Shown: positions 8,303 through 17,481, counted from the first letter of the stretch. The stretch: DNA of 64,000 nt from Methylobacterium sp. NEAU K (GCF_030700285.1 NZ_JAUYZJ010000012.1:84793-148792), one strand, 5' to 3'. A program made the numbers and translations. The notes: generated by a model from the letters alone, not told the origin.

Positions 8303-9841
8303 CTATTCCGCGGCCGGCAGGTTGAGGGCCAGCAGCCGCGCGCTCCGCGAGCGGCTCGTCGCACTCGGCTCGGTCTCGACGGCTTGGCGCCGCGCATCGG
8401 CGATCGCCGCGTGGACGCCGTCCACCGCCAGGATCAGGGCGCTCACCGTGCGGGAGTCGATGCTGCGCTCCCGGGCATAGCTGACCACGTCGGCCACCAG
8501 GCCGTCGGTCTCGACCGCGATGGCGTCGAGTTCGGCCGCGGTGGTCGCCGCCCGCACCTCGCGCAGGATGTCGAGCAGGCGGTCGAGGACGATGTCGATG
8601 CGCTCCCGGCGCTTGCGGGCGAGCCGCTGCCCGATCCAGGCGATGCCGGAGCCGATCGTGCCTCCGAAGAAGGCGAACAGATAGATGTAATCCTCGTAGC
8701 GATCGAGGAAGGTCTGCTGCTCGCGCTCGAAATAGTCGACGGCGCCGGGGTGGTTCGGCAGGCGCGCCGAGGTCGCCGCCACCGTCGTGTCGAAGTCCGG
8801 CGCCTTCATCAGCTTCGCCACCGGCGCCGCCGCCGCGAGCCGCGAACGCCACTCGAACAGGTGCTGCGTGGCCGAGGCGACCGCGACCCGGCTTACCGTG
8901 CCCCGGGCCATCAGGCGATAGGAGGCGCCGACGGTGCGGACCTCCTCGTCCGGACGCTTCGGGCGGCCCCCGAAGGTCCCGGCCGGGATGACCACCGATT
9001 GCAGTTCGGGAAAGCGCTGCAGGATCGCATCCCCGTCCGGGATCGACACGAAGCCGATCTTGCGCTCGGGCGAGCCCAGCTCGATGGCGTGCACGACCGC
9101 ACCCGCGGTCTTTGAAGCAGGACTCGCGATCACCGCCACCGCGTCGACGCGCTTCTCGGAAAGCGCCGCCGTGACCTCGCCGACCTTGAGCGGCACCACC
9201 ACTACGTGGCCGGGGGCTGTCTCCGCCTCGCCGGCGGCGTGGCTGCCCTCGGGCGCGTCCTCCTCGGGGGCGTCCGGCACGAGGTCGTAGAAGGACAGAA
9301 GATTCGTCAGGAAGGGCAGATCGGCGCTGTGGCGCACCACGATGCCGAGGCGCTTGCGCGCCAGCGCGGGAACGTCGTCGATGTCGGCGGCCTCGGGTGC
9401 CGCGATGACCAGGGCCTCGTCGTGGAGGATCGCCAGCGTCAGGCCGTTCTCGGGCAGGAACACGTCCGGCCGCACCACGGCGAGGTCGGCGCGGTTGCGT
9501 TGCAGCGCCAGGGCGCTGTCGCGCACATCGCCGTAGCGCACGACCTTGAGGCGCACATCCTCGCGCGCCCGGTCGAGGGCGTTCGCGTAGGCTTCGATCA
9601 GGGCGGCCTCCGGTCCGTCCTGCGGGCCGACCGCGACCGTCAGTGTGTTCGGGCGCGAGAGATAGACGATCCCGGCCGCAGCCGCGGCCAGCCCCATGGC
9701 CACCAGGACGAGGAGCCACTCGCGGCGCATCAGGGTCGCCGCCGCGGCGCGGAGGCGTCGCCGCCAGGTGCCGTGCGTGAGATCGGGCGAAGGACTGTGG
9801 TCCGGACCATGGCCGAGCCTGTCGCGTTGCGCGCGTTCCAT
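8303..9841 (-). CDS. TAXI-family TRAP transporter solute-binding protein, membrane-anchored
   Basis: 512 aa from the ATG at 9841; the frame extends further but the extra 26 residues lie across the recX promoter region. An N-terminal membrane helix (WLLVLVAMGLAAAAAGIVYL) anchors a periplasmic binding domain that begins TLTVAVGPQDGPEAALIEAYA, like TAXI (TRAP-associated extracytoplasmic immunogenic) proteins. A second helix near residue 400 (YIYLFAFFGGTIGSGIAWI) is followed by a basic, probably cytoplasmic helical tail. No TRAP permease genes lie next to it, so it may be a sensor-like orphan rather than a transporter component. It is divergent from recX. Confidence 0.65.
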   Translation of the reverse strand: MERAQRDRLGHGPDHSPSPDLTHGTWRRRLRAAAATLMRREWLLVLVAMGLAAAAAGIVYLSRPNTLTVAVGPQDGPEAALIEAYANALDRAREDVRLKVVRYGDVRDSALALQRNRADLAVVRPDVFLPENGLTLAILHDEALVIAAPEAADIDDVPALARKRLGIVVRHSADLPFLTNLLSFYDLVPDAPEEDAPEGSHAAGEAETAPGHVVVVPLKVGEVTAALSEKRVDAVAVIASPASKTAGAVVHAIELGSPERKIGFVSIPDGDAILQRFPELQSVVIPAGTFGGRPKRPDEEVRTVGASYRLMARGTVSRVAVASATQHLFEWRSRLAAAAPVAKLMKAPDFDTTVAATSARLPNHPGAVDYFEREQQTFLDRYEDYIYLFAFFGGTIGSGIAWIGQRLARKRRERIDIVLDRLLDILREVRAATTAAELDAIAVETDGLVADVVSYARERSIDSRTVSALILAVDGVHAAIADARRQAVETEPSATSRSRSARLLALNLPAAE

Positions 9842-9885
9842 CCCGGAGTCATGAAACGCAAACCTGTCGAGATCGTGAAGAACCT

Positions 9886-10476
9886 GTGAAACGATCAATC
9901 GTTGCAGAGTCCGGGCCAATGCGCCGCGACACGGAGATTTCTCCTCCCGGCCCGGTCAGTCCGGCTTGGCTGGAGCGCGCCGCGCTGCACTATCTCGAGC
10001 GCTACAGCGCCTCGACCGAAATGTTGCGCCGGACCCTGGCCCGGCGGGTCGACAAGCGGGCGCGGGCGCGCGGCGAGGACCCGGCCGCTTTTGCCGAGAT
10101 GATCGCCGCCACTGTGGCGCGGGCGGTCTCGGCCGGCCTCGTGGACGATGCGCGCTTCGCCGATGCCCGCCTCGCTACGCTTCGTCGCCGGGGAACGTCG
10201 AGCCGGGGCGCCTCCGCCAAGCTCGCCGCCAAGGGTGTTTCCCGCGCCGTGGTCGAGGCCGCGATGCGGGCCGAGCGGGAGGCGATGCCGGAGGCCGCGG
10301 ATATCGACGCGCAGGCCGCGCGCGCCTACGCCAAGCGGCGGCGCCTCGGGCCCTATCGCCGGCCCGACACGCGGGCGCTGCATCGCGACCGTGACCTCGC
10401 CGCGCTGGCCCGCGCCGGCTTTTCCTACGACCTCGCTCGCCGGGCGATCGACGCGGAGCCGGACGAGCAGGGGTGA
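9886..10476 (+). CDS. recX: RecX family regulatory protein
   Basis: 196 aa from GTG at 9886; an ATG at 9919 is an alternative start. RecX binds RecA filaments and limits recombinase activity. The protein is made of the helical repeats typical of RecX: WLERAALHYLERYSASTEMLRRTLARRV, then VSAGLVDDARFADARLATLRRRGTS, then a third repeat with LAALARAGFSYDLARRAI. The basic region is slightly longer than in E. coli RecX, as is usual in alphaproteobacteria. RecA is not in the window. It opens the plus-strand repair block. Confidence 0.85.
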   Translation: MKRSIVAESGPMRRDTEISPPGPVSPAWLERAALHYLERYSASTEMLRRTLARRVDKRARARGEDPAAFAEMIAATVARAVSAGLVDDARFADARLATLRRRGTSSRGASAKLAAKGVSRAVVEAAMRAEREAMPEAADIDAQAARAYAKRRRLGPYRRPDTRALHRDRDLAALARAGFSYDLARRAIDAEPDEQG

Positions 10477-10581
10477 CTGGCGGCGTGGCCTCGCCGGGCC
10501 ACGGCAGGGTGCGGCAACGCGGACCGGGGCAGAGCCGAGGCTGGCCTTGCCTCTCGGGGCTCGTTGTTCATTGTCTGTTCG

Positions 10582-11793
10582 ATGGACGAAACGCTCGCCA
10601 AGAAGCTGCGCATCCTCGCTGATGCTGCCAAGTACGACGCTTCCTGCGCCTCCTCGGCGGCGCCGAAGCGCGCGGCCGGCAAGGATGGGCTGGGCTCCAC
10701 GACCGGGGCCGGCATCTGCCACGCCTACACGCCGGACGGGCGCTGCGTCTCGCTGCTGAAGATCCTGCTGACCAATTGGTGCCTGTTCGACTGCGCCTAT
10801 TGCATCAACCGGCGCTCCTCGAACGTGCGGCGGGCGAAGTTCACCGTCGAGGAGGTCGTGAACCTCACCCTGAATTTCTACCGGCGCAACTACATCGAGG
10901 GCCTGTTCCTGTCGTCGGGAATCATCAAGTCGCCGGACCACACGATGGAGCTGCTGACCCGGGTGGCGAAGTCGCTCCGGCGCGATCATGGTTTTGCCGG
11001 ATACATCCACCTCAAGTCGATCCCCGAGGCGAGCCCGTGGCTGATCGAGGAGGCCGGCCTCTACGCCGACCGGCTCTCGATCAACGTGGAGCTGCCCACC
11101 GAGGCGAGCCTGGAGCGCCTCGCCCCCGAGAAGGACGCTGCCGCGATCCAGGGCGCGATGTCGCAGATCGGCGAGCGCATCGTCCAGGCGAAGGCCGAGA
11201 AGCGGCGCTTCTCCCCGGCCGGCCACTCGACGCAGGTGATCGTCGGCGCGGATGCCACCACAGACGAGGCCCTGATCCGCAAAAGCGCGCATCTCTACGG
11301 CAGCGTCGGCCTGAAGCGGGTCTACTACTCGGCCTTCAGCCCGATCCCGGACGGCTCGGCGATCCTGCCGCCGAAGCCGCCGCCCCTCCAGCGGGAACAC
11401 CGGCTGTACCAGGCCGATTGGCTGCTGCGGTACTACGCATTCACCCCCGACGAGGTCGCGGACGCATCGGACGGGGGCATGCTCGCCCTCGACATCGACC
11501 CCAAGCTCGCCTGGGCGTTGAAGCACCGCGACAAATTCCCCGTGGATGTGAACCGGGCCGACCGGGAGTGGCTGTTGCGCGTGCCGGGGCTCGGCGCGAA
11601 GGCCGTGGACAAGATCGTCAAGGCCCGCCGCCACGCGACGCTGCGCCTCGACGACGTCGCCCGGCTGACCTCGGGGCTGAAGCGGGCGCGGCCCTTCCTG
11701 ATCGCTGCCGACCATCGCCCGGTGGGGCTCACCGACCGCCTCGACCTGCGCGAACGCTTGGTCGAGCCGGCGACGCAGCTGAGTTTGTTCTGA
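10582..11793 (+). CDS. Putative DNA modification/repair radical SAM protein
   Basis: 403 aa from ATG 10582 (an in-frame ATG at 10564 adds six residues). The radical SAM cluster is C67-x3-C71-x2-C74 (NWCLFDCAYC). Two more cysteines at 46 and 55 lie in conserved-looking sequence (GAGICHAYTPDGRC). Near the C-terminus is a helix-hairpin-helix (LLRVPGLGAKAVDKIVKARR), a DNA-binding element. This combination matches the family usually named 'putative DNA modification/repair radical SAM protein', which occurs paired with the DUF4130-UdgX protein, as here. The reaction catalysed is not known to me. Confidence 0.85.
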   Translation: MDETLAKKLRILADAAKYDASCASSAAPKRAAGKDGLGSTTGAGICHAYTPDGRCVSLLKILLTNWCLFDCAYCINRRSSNVRRAKFTVEEVVNLTLNFYRRNYIEGLFLSSGIIKSPDHTMELLTRVAKSLRRDHGFAGYIHLKSIPEASPWLIEEAGLYADRLSINVELPTEASLERLAPEKDAAAIQGAMSQIGERIVQAKAEKRRFSPAGHSTQVIVGADATTDEALIRKSAHLYGSVGLKRVYYSAFSPIPDGSAILPPKPPPLQREHRLYQADWLLRYYAFTPDEVADASDGGMLALDIDPKLAWALKHRDKFPVDVNRADREWLLRVPGLGAKAVDKIVKARRHATLRLDDVARLTSGLKRARPFLIAADHRPVGLTDRLDLRERLVEPATQLSLF

Positions 11794-11807
11794 TGAACGG
11801 CCCCGGT

Positions 11808-11989
11808 GCATTCCCTCCCCCCTTTGCGGGGGAGGGTGGCCCGCGAAGCGGGTCGGGAGAGGGGGGCGACGGTGCAGGAGAAAGCTCCGGCCCGCACGTC
11901 TGCTCTTCCCCTTTCGGAAGCCGGGTTCCCCTCTCCCGACCCTCGCTGACGCGAGGCCCACCCTTCCCCGCAGCGGGGGGAGGGAATGC
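11808..11989. repeat. 182-bp long palindromic intergenic repeat
   Basis: The outer arms are GCATTCCCTCCCC at 11808 onward and its complement GGGGAGGGAATGC ending at 11989. The inner arms GGGTCGGGAGAGGGG (11850-11864) and CCCCTCTCCCGACCC (11928-11942) are a perfect 15-bp pair. Together they would fold into a long hairpin. Elements with these CCCTCCCC / GGGAGAGGGG blocks are widespread intergenic repeats in Hyphomicrobiales (recollection). It separates the radical SAM and UdgX genes, which are otherwise expected to be co-transcribed. Confidence 0.75.
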
Positions 11990-12008
11990 GCACGAGCCGC
12001 GGAGCATC

Positions 12009-13418
12009 ATGCTGCGTCCCGGCGCCGATCTCACCGGTTTCCGCGATGCCGTCCGCCGGCTCGTGGCGCAGGGTGTTCCGCCGGACGCGGTGGCGTGGAC
12101 GGTGACCGATTCGCCCGGCTTGTTCGGCCTCGACGAGGTGCCCGCTTCGGCCGTGCCGCTCGTCCTGCCCAAAGCGGTCGCCGGCCTGATCCCGCAGGTG
12201 ATTCCCCATCGCGATCCGGAGCGCTACGGACTGCTCTACGCCCTAATCTGGCGCGTCTGCCACCGCGAGCGGCACCTGATGGAGGTCGGCAGTGATCCGC
12301 TGGTCTACCGCCTGCACCGGATGGCGAAGGCGATCGGGCGCGATCTCCACAAGATGCACGCCTTCCTGCGCTTCCGCCGCACCGAGGACGCGGCTGGCGA
12401 GCGCTTCGTGGCGTGGTTCGAGCCCGACCACCACATCCTGGAGGCGGCCGCGCCGTTCTTCGTCGCGCGCTTTCGCGGCATGCGCTGGTCGATCCTGACC
12501 CCCGAGGGATCGGCGCATTGGGACACGGAGACCCTGACCTACGGGCCGCCCGGGGACCGGGCCGAGCTGCCCGAGGGCGACGGCTTCGAGGCCGGCTGGC
12601 AGACCTACTATGAGAGCACCTTCAACCCGGCCCGCACCAACCTGCGTGCCATGCGGGCGGAGATGCCCAAGAAATACTGGCGCAACATGCCCGAGACCGC
12701 CGCGATCCCCGCTCTGGTCCGGGCGGCCGTCGGGCGGACCGAAGCGATGATCGAGAGGGAGCCGACCATGCCCACACGCCGCGACCCCGCCCGCGCCGTC
12801 GCCGCGATGGCCGACCAGGATCCGAAGAGCCTCGACGAGCTCAACGCGATCATCCGGCGCAGCGAGCCGCTGGTGCCGGGGGCAACCCAGGCCGTTCTCG
12901 GCGAGGGGCCGGTCGGGGCGACCCTCGCCTTCGTGGGCGAGCAGCCGGGCGATCAGGAGGACCGGCAGGGCCGCCCCTTCGTCGGGCCCGCCGGGCAACT
13001 GCTCTCCCGCGCCATGGCGGAGGCCGGGATCGACCGTGGGGCGAGCTACCTCACGAACGCGGTCAAGCATTTCAAGTTCGAGGAGCGCGGCAAGCGCCGC
13101 ATCCACCAGAAGCCGACGGCCGGTGAGGTGAGCCACTACCGCTGGTGGCTCGACCGGGAACTCGACTTCGTGGGTCCCAAGCTCGTGGTGGCGCTCGGCG
13201 CCACCGCGGTGCTGGCGCTGACCGGCAAGGCGATCCCGATCACCCGGGCGCGGGGCCCGTTTCGGTTCGACCGGCTCGACAACCGCTTCCAGGGCTTCAT
13301 CACGGTGCACCCGTCCTACCTGCTGCGTCTGCCGGACGAGGCCAAGGCGGAAGCCTACGCGGCGTTCGTGGACGACCTGCGCCGGGTGGCGGCCATCGGG
13401 CGCGAGCTTGCCGCGTGA
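12009..13418 (+). CDS. DUF4130-UdgX fusion: uracil-DNA glycosylase-like/uracil-DNA binding protein
   Basis: 469 aa from ATG 12009. Residues ~70-240 are a DUF4130 (TIGR03915-type) domain of unknown function (RYGLLYALIWRV, AKAIGRDLHKMHAFLRFR). Residues ~265-469 are a UdgX-type uracil-DNA glycosylase fold with GEQPGDQED (310-318), the R-loop motif KRRIH (362-366), whose His traps uracil-excised DNA covalently in UdgX, and HPSYLLR (434-440). The domain has no cysteine at all, so the [4Fe-4S] cluster of classical UdgX/family 4 enzymes cannot form. The partner gene is the radical SAM protein just upstream. Confidence 0.85.
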   Translation: MLRPGADLTGFRDAVRRLVAQGVPPDAVAWTVTDSPGLFGLDEVPASAVPLVLPKAVAGLIPQVIPHRDPERYGLLYALIWRVCHRERHLMEVGSDPLVYRLHRMAKAIGRDLHKMHAFLRFRRTEDAAGERFVAWFEPDHHILEAAAPFFVARFRGMRWSILTPEGSAHWDTETLTYGPPGDRAELPEGDGFEAGWQTYYESTFNPARTNLRAMRAEMPKKYWRNMPETAAIPALVRAAVGRTEAMIEREPTMPTRRDPARAVAAMADQDPKSLDELNAIIRRSEPLVPGATQAVLGEGPVGATLAFVGEQPGDQEDRQGRPFVGPAGQLLSRAMAEAGIDRGASYLTNAVKHFKFEERGKRRIHQKPTAGEVSHYRWWLDRELDFVGPKLVVALGATAVLALTGKAIPITRARGPFRFDRLDNRFQGFITVHPSYLLRLPDEAKAEAYAAFVDDLRRVAAIGRELAA

Positions 13419-13565
13419 CCCTGGGCGGGCGGCAGAACTTTTAATCCCGTCTGCCCGGTGTGGCACGGCACGTCGCGACGAATTTCCAGTTCCTATATTG
13501 AAATCACGCAAGACGAAACAGGCAGATCAACAGTCCTGTACTGCGTTAAGGAGTAGGAACACACC

Positions 13566-13829
13566 ATGGCCACCCGTATCGCCGCAGCCTTCACCGCTCT
13601 CATCATCGGCGTTGCCGCGCCGGCCACTTCGGCGATGGCCTTCCCCGCCGAGGGCCCGACCGCGCCCTACGAGGTGCAGACCACCGGTTCGATCGGTGTG
13701 CACGACGGCGACCTCTACGAGAATCACCCGGGCTACTGCGCGCCGAGTTCGGCCGCCGAGGGCAATGCCATGCAGCAGACCCGTCCGGTGAAGCAGTACG
13801 GTCAGACCACTGGCGGCAACCGCTGCTGA
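13566..13829 (+). CDS. Small secreted protein of unknown function
   Basis: 87 aa with a strong AAGGAG ribosome binding site 12 nt before the ATG. A signal peptide (residues 1-25, ending SAMAF) precedes a short polar mature region with two Cys (YCAPSS and the C-terminal NRC) that could form a disulfide. No domain was recognised. It is flanked by the UdgX fusion and the nucleotidyltransferase remnant and has its own AT-rich upstream region (CTATATTGAAATC), suggesting independent transcription. Confidence 0.65.
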   Translation: MATRIAAAFTALIIGVAAPATSAMAFPAEGPTAPYEVQTTGSIGVHDGDLYENHPGYCAPSSAAEGNAMQQTRPVKQYGQTTGGNRC

Positions 13830-13901
13830 TCACGGGTCGTCCGACGTGGCGGGGGCGGCTGGGCGGAGGCCCGGCCGCCTCTTCTCTGTTTCGATCGCGG
13901 T

Positions 13902-14207
13902 GATCGCATCCCACCCATAACCGACAGCGACGCCGTCCTCGCCATCCCGCGCGCCGACGAGGCGGAACTGCGCCGCGGGCTCCTGCACGCGGCCCTGTTC
14001 GGTTCCGTCCCAGGCGGCGAGCCCCGGGCGGGCAGCGAACTCGACGTGATGATCGCGATCGATGCACCGGTCGCGGACGCGGGCAACGCCCACCGGCACG
14101 GCTATCGCAGCGTGACGCTGGACATCCCTTGGCTCACCGTCCACGACGAATGGCCCGTTCTCGTCGCGGCCTGCCGTGCCGGGCCGGATCGCGCGCCCGA
14201 CCTCTGA
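13902..14207 (+). pseudogene. Degenerate MNT-type nucleotidyltransferase fragment
   Basis: In the frame ending with TGA at 14205-14207 the translation reads LLHAALFGSV followed by PGGEPRAGSELDVMIAID. This resembles the GS-x9-D-x-D catalytic motif of minimal nucleotidyltransferases (usual form LFGSxARGEAxxxSDLD). The first Asp of the motif is Glu here, the sequence after it is not recognisable, and no ATG, GTG or TTG lies upstream in frame. I read it as a remnant of a toxin-antitoxin-type MntA gene. A short real gene with an unusual start cannot be excluded. Confidence 0.4.
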
Positions 14208-14229
14208 TCGCCCCGAGACGCCTTCGCCC

Positions 14230-17200
14230 ATGAAGCCTGAGACCGCGTCGAGCCCCGAGACCAAGCCCGTCGGCCCGGACGATCAGGTGATCCTGGTCGA
14301 CGGCTCGTCGTTCATCTTCCGGGCCTATTTCCAGTCGATCAACCAGGATCAGAAGTACAATTCGCGTCCCTCGGACGGGCTGCCCACCGGCGCCGTGCGG
14401 CTGTTCTGCACCAAGATCGCCCAGTTCCTCCAGGAGGGCGCCGCCGGCACGATGCCGACGCATCTCGGCATCGTCTTCGACAAGTCCGAGGGCTCGTTCC
14501 GCAAGGAGATGTTCCCGGACTACAAGGGCCATCGCCCCGACGCGCCCGACGACCTCAAGCGGCAGATGCCGCTGATGCGCGACGCGGTGCGGGCCTTCGG
14601 GCTGCATGCGGTGGAGCTGGAGCGCTACGAGGCCGACGACCTGATCGCCACCTACACGCGGCAGGCGGAGGCGCGCGGCGCCGGCGTCATCATCGTTTCC
14701 TCCGACAAGGACCTGATGCAGCTCGTCGGACCCAGCGTCCGGTTCTACGATTTCGAATCCGGCGCCAAGGGCAAGGCCGGCTATCGCCCCGAGCGCAACC
14801 TCGACCTCGAGGCGATCGTCGCCAAGTGGGAGGGGCTGCAGCCGAACCAGATCGGCGATGCGCTCGCGCTCATCGGCGACACGTCCGACAACGTGCCGGG
14901 CGTCCCAGGCATCGGCCTCAAGACAGCCGCGGCGCTGATCAAGGAGTTCGGCAGCCTCGACGCGCTGCTGGAGCGGGCCGCCGAGATCAAGCAGCCCAAG
15001 CGCCGGGAGACCCTGCTCGCCAATGTCGAGCAGGCCCGGCTCTCGCGCAGACTCGTGGCGCTGATGGAGGACGTGCCCGTCCCGGTCGCCCTCGACGAGC
15101 TCACCGTCCCGAAGCCGGATCCGCAGAAGCTCGTCGGCTTCCTGAAGGCGATGGAGTTCAACACGCTGACGCGCCGCATCGCCCAGATGCTGCATGTCGA
15201 TCCCGAGGCGGTGAAGCCCGATCCGGCGCTGCTGCCGGGCGCCCGGCCCCGCGGCAACGGCGATGGCGACCCGGCGCCGTTCTTCGGCGATCCCGTGCCG
15301 CCGGACCCGAAGACCGCCGCCGCCGGAGCCGGGCGACCGCCCGGCGACCCGCTCCCCGAGGGCGGCGAGGTCGATCCCTTCGCGGATCTCGACCTGCCGG
15401 ACGCCCCGGCCAAGCCCCGGACGCCCGTTGAGGCGACGCCCGGCAACGTGGTGGCCGCCCGCGCCGCGGAGGCGGTGGCGCCGTTCGACACCGCCGCCTA
15501 CGAGACCGTCGCATCCCTGGAACAGCTCGACGCCTGGATCGCCGAGGCCGAGGAGGCCGGGGTGGTGGCAGTCGACACCGAGACCGACGCGCTGGACGCG
15601 CACAGGGCCGGGCTCGTCGGCGTCTCGCTGGCGGTGGCCACCGGCCGGGCCTGCTACATCCCGCTGGCGCACGTGCAGGCCGCCAAGGTGCAGGCCGATG
15701 CCACCGACCTGTTCGGCGAGGGCGCGGCGCCCTCCGACGCGGCCGAGCCGGTGCCCGGCCAGATCCCCCTCGACGCGGCCATCGCCCGGCTGAAGCCGCT
15801 CCTCGAGAACCCGGGGGTGCTGAAGGTCGGCCAGAACCTGAAATACGATTGGGTGGTGCTCGCCCGATACGGCATCGAGGTTGCGCCGTTCGACGACACG
15901 ATGCTGATCTCCTACGTGCTCGATGCCGGCAAGGGCGGCCACGGCATGGACGAGCTGGCCCGCCGCCATCTCGGCCACCAGCCGATCACCTTCTCGGACG
16001 TGGCCGGCACCGGCCGCAACAAGGTCAGCTTTGACCGCGTCGCCATCGACAAGGCCACCGCCTACGCGGCCGAAGACGCGGACGTCACCTTGCGCCTGTG
16101 GCGGATGATGAAGCCACGCCTCGTCGCCGAGCGGCGCATGACCGTCTACGAGACCCTGGAGCGCCCGCTCCTGCCGGTGATCGCTCGGATGGAGCAGCGC
16201 GGCATCCGGGTCGACCGCGAGATGCTGAGCCGGCTGTCGGGGGATTTCTCGCAGATCCTGGTCCGCCTGGAAGAGGAGATCCAGGAGGATGCCGGCGAAA
16301 GGTTCTCCGTCGGCTCGCCCAAGCAGATCGGCGACATCCTGTTCGGCAAGATGGGTCTGCCGGGGGCGAAGAAGACCCCGTCCGGGCAATGGGCGACGCC
16401 GGCCACGCTTCTCGAAGAACTGGCCCAGGCCGGGCACGAACTGCCCAAAAAAATCCTGGAGTGGCGCCAGCTCTCGAAGCTGAAATCCACCTACACGGAC
16501 TCGCTCCAGACCCATGCCGACCGGGAAACCGCCCGGGTCCACACCTCGTTCTCGCTGGCGGCCACCACCACGGGCCGCTTGTCCTCCTCCGAACCGAATC
16601 TCCAGAACATCCCGATCCGCACCGAGGAGGGCCGCCGCATCCGCCGGGCCTTCGTGGCCGCGCCGGGCAACCGGCTGATCTCGGCGGATTACTCGCAGAT
16701 CGAGCTGCGGCTCCTCGCCCACATGGCCGACATCCCGGAGCTGCGGAAGGCGTTCGAGGACGGCATCGACATCCATGCGGCCACGGCCTCGGCAATGTTC
16801 GGCGTGCCACTCAAGGACATGACTCCCGACCTGCGGCGCCGGGCCAAGACGATCAACTTCGGCATCATCTACGGCATCTCGGCCTTCGGGCTGGCCGACC
16901 GGCTCGGCATCGGCCGCGAGGAGGCCTCGGCGTTCATCAAGCAGTATTTCGAGCAGTTCCCGGGCATCCGCGACTACATCGACAGCACGAAGAAGATCTG
17001 CCGCGACAAAGGCTTCGTCACCACCCTGTTCGGCCGGGTCTGCCACTACCCGCAGATCCGCTCCAACAACCCGTCCGAGCGCGCCAGCGTCGAGCGGCAG
17101 GCGATCAACGCCCCGATCCAGGGCTCGGCCGCCGACATCATCCGCCGGGCGATGACCCGGATGGAGCCGGCGCTGGCCGCGCAGAAGCTCAGCGTGCGCA

Positions 17201-17373
17201 TGTTGCTGCAGGTGCACGACGAACTGGTCTTCGAGGCCGCCGAGGACGAGGTGGACCGGGCGATCCCGATCATCGCCTCGGTGATGGAGGAGGCGCCCGC
17301 GCCGGCTCTGACGCTAAAAGTGCCGCTGGTGGTGGAGGCCAAGGCGGCGGAGAATTGGCAGGAGGCACATTGA
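14230..17373 (+). CDS. polA: DNA polymerase I
   Basis: 1047 aa from ATG 14230; the upstream in-frame ATG at 14176 overlaps the remnant before it and adds unconserved residues. Three domains are intact: the 5'-3' exonuclease (VDGSSFIFRAYF, YEADDLIATY, SDKDLMQLV, GIGLKTAAALI), a proofreading 3'-5' exonuclease with DTETDAL, and the family A polymerase with DYSQIELRLLAH, the O helix (RAKTINFGIIYGIS) and VHDELVFE. About 100 Pro/Ala/Asp-rich residues link the first two domains, making the protein longer than E. coli Pol I. Role: Okazaki fragment maturation and excision repair. Confidence 0.97.
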   Translation: MKPETASSPETKPVGPDDQVILVDGSSFIFRAYFQSINQDQKYNSRPSDGLPTGAVRLFCTKIAQFLQEGAAGTMPTHLGIVFDKSEGSFRKEMFPDYKGHRPDAPDDLKRQMPLMRDAVRAFGLHAVELERYEADDLIATYTRQAEARGAGVIIVSSDKDLMQLVGPSVRFYDFESGAKGKAGYRPERNLDLEAIVAKWEGLQPNQIGDALALIGDTSDNVPGVPGIGLKTAAALIKEFGSLDALLERAAEIKQPKRRETLLANVEQARLSRRLVALMEDVPVPVALDELTVPKPDPQKLVGFLKAMEFNTLTRRIAQMLHVDPEAVKPDPALLPGARPRGNGDGDPAPFFGDPVPPDPKTAAAGAGRPPGDPLPEGGEVDPFADLDLPDAPAKPRTPVEATPGNVVAARAAEAVAPFDTAAYETVASLEQLDAWIAEAEEAGVVAVDTETDALDAHRAGLVGVSLAVATGRACYIPLAHVQAAKVQADATDLFGEGAAPSDAAEPVPGQIPLDAAIARLKPLLENPGVLKVGQNLKYDWVVLARYGIEVAPFDDTMLISYVLDAGKGGHGMDELARRHLGHQPITFSDVAGTGRNKVSFDRVAIDKATAYAAEDADVTLRLWRMMKPRLVAERRMTVYETLERPLLPVIARMEQRGIRVDREMLSRLSGDFSQILVRLEEEIQEDAGERFSVGSPKQIGDILFGKMGLPGAKKTPSGQWATPATLLEELAQAGHELPKKILEWRQLSKLKSTYTDSLQTHADRETARVHTSFSLAATTTGRLSSSEPNLQNIPIRTEEGRRIRRAFVAAPGNRLISADYSQIELRLLAHMADIPELRKAFEDGIDIHAATASAMFGVPLKDMTPDLRRRAKTINFGIIYGISAFGLADRLGIGREEASAFIKQYFEQFPGIRDYIDSTKKICRDKGFVTTLFGRVCHYPQIRSNNPSERASVERQAINAPIQGSAADIIRRAMTRMEPALAAQKLSVRMLLQVHDELVFEAAEDEVDRAIPIIASVMEEAPAPALTLKVPLVVEAKAAENWQEAH

Positions 17374-17481
17374 GGGCCCGCAACCGAGATCGGTTTGTAG
17401 GATCTTTATCCTCGTGTCGCTCTCACCCGCCTCAAGCCGGTATAACGCGAGATTGTCCATGACACGGATCACCATCGCCCC

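Noticed and set aside
10776..13418. 880-aa ORF ending in UdgX
   Set aside because: Its N-terminal part is the shadow of the radical SAM gene plus the palindromic repeat; DUF4130 begins after ATG 12009.
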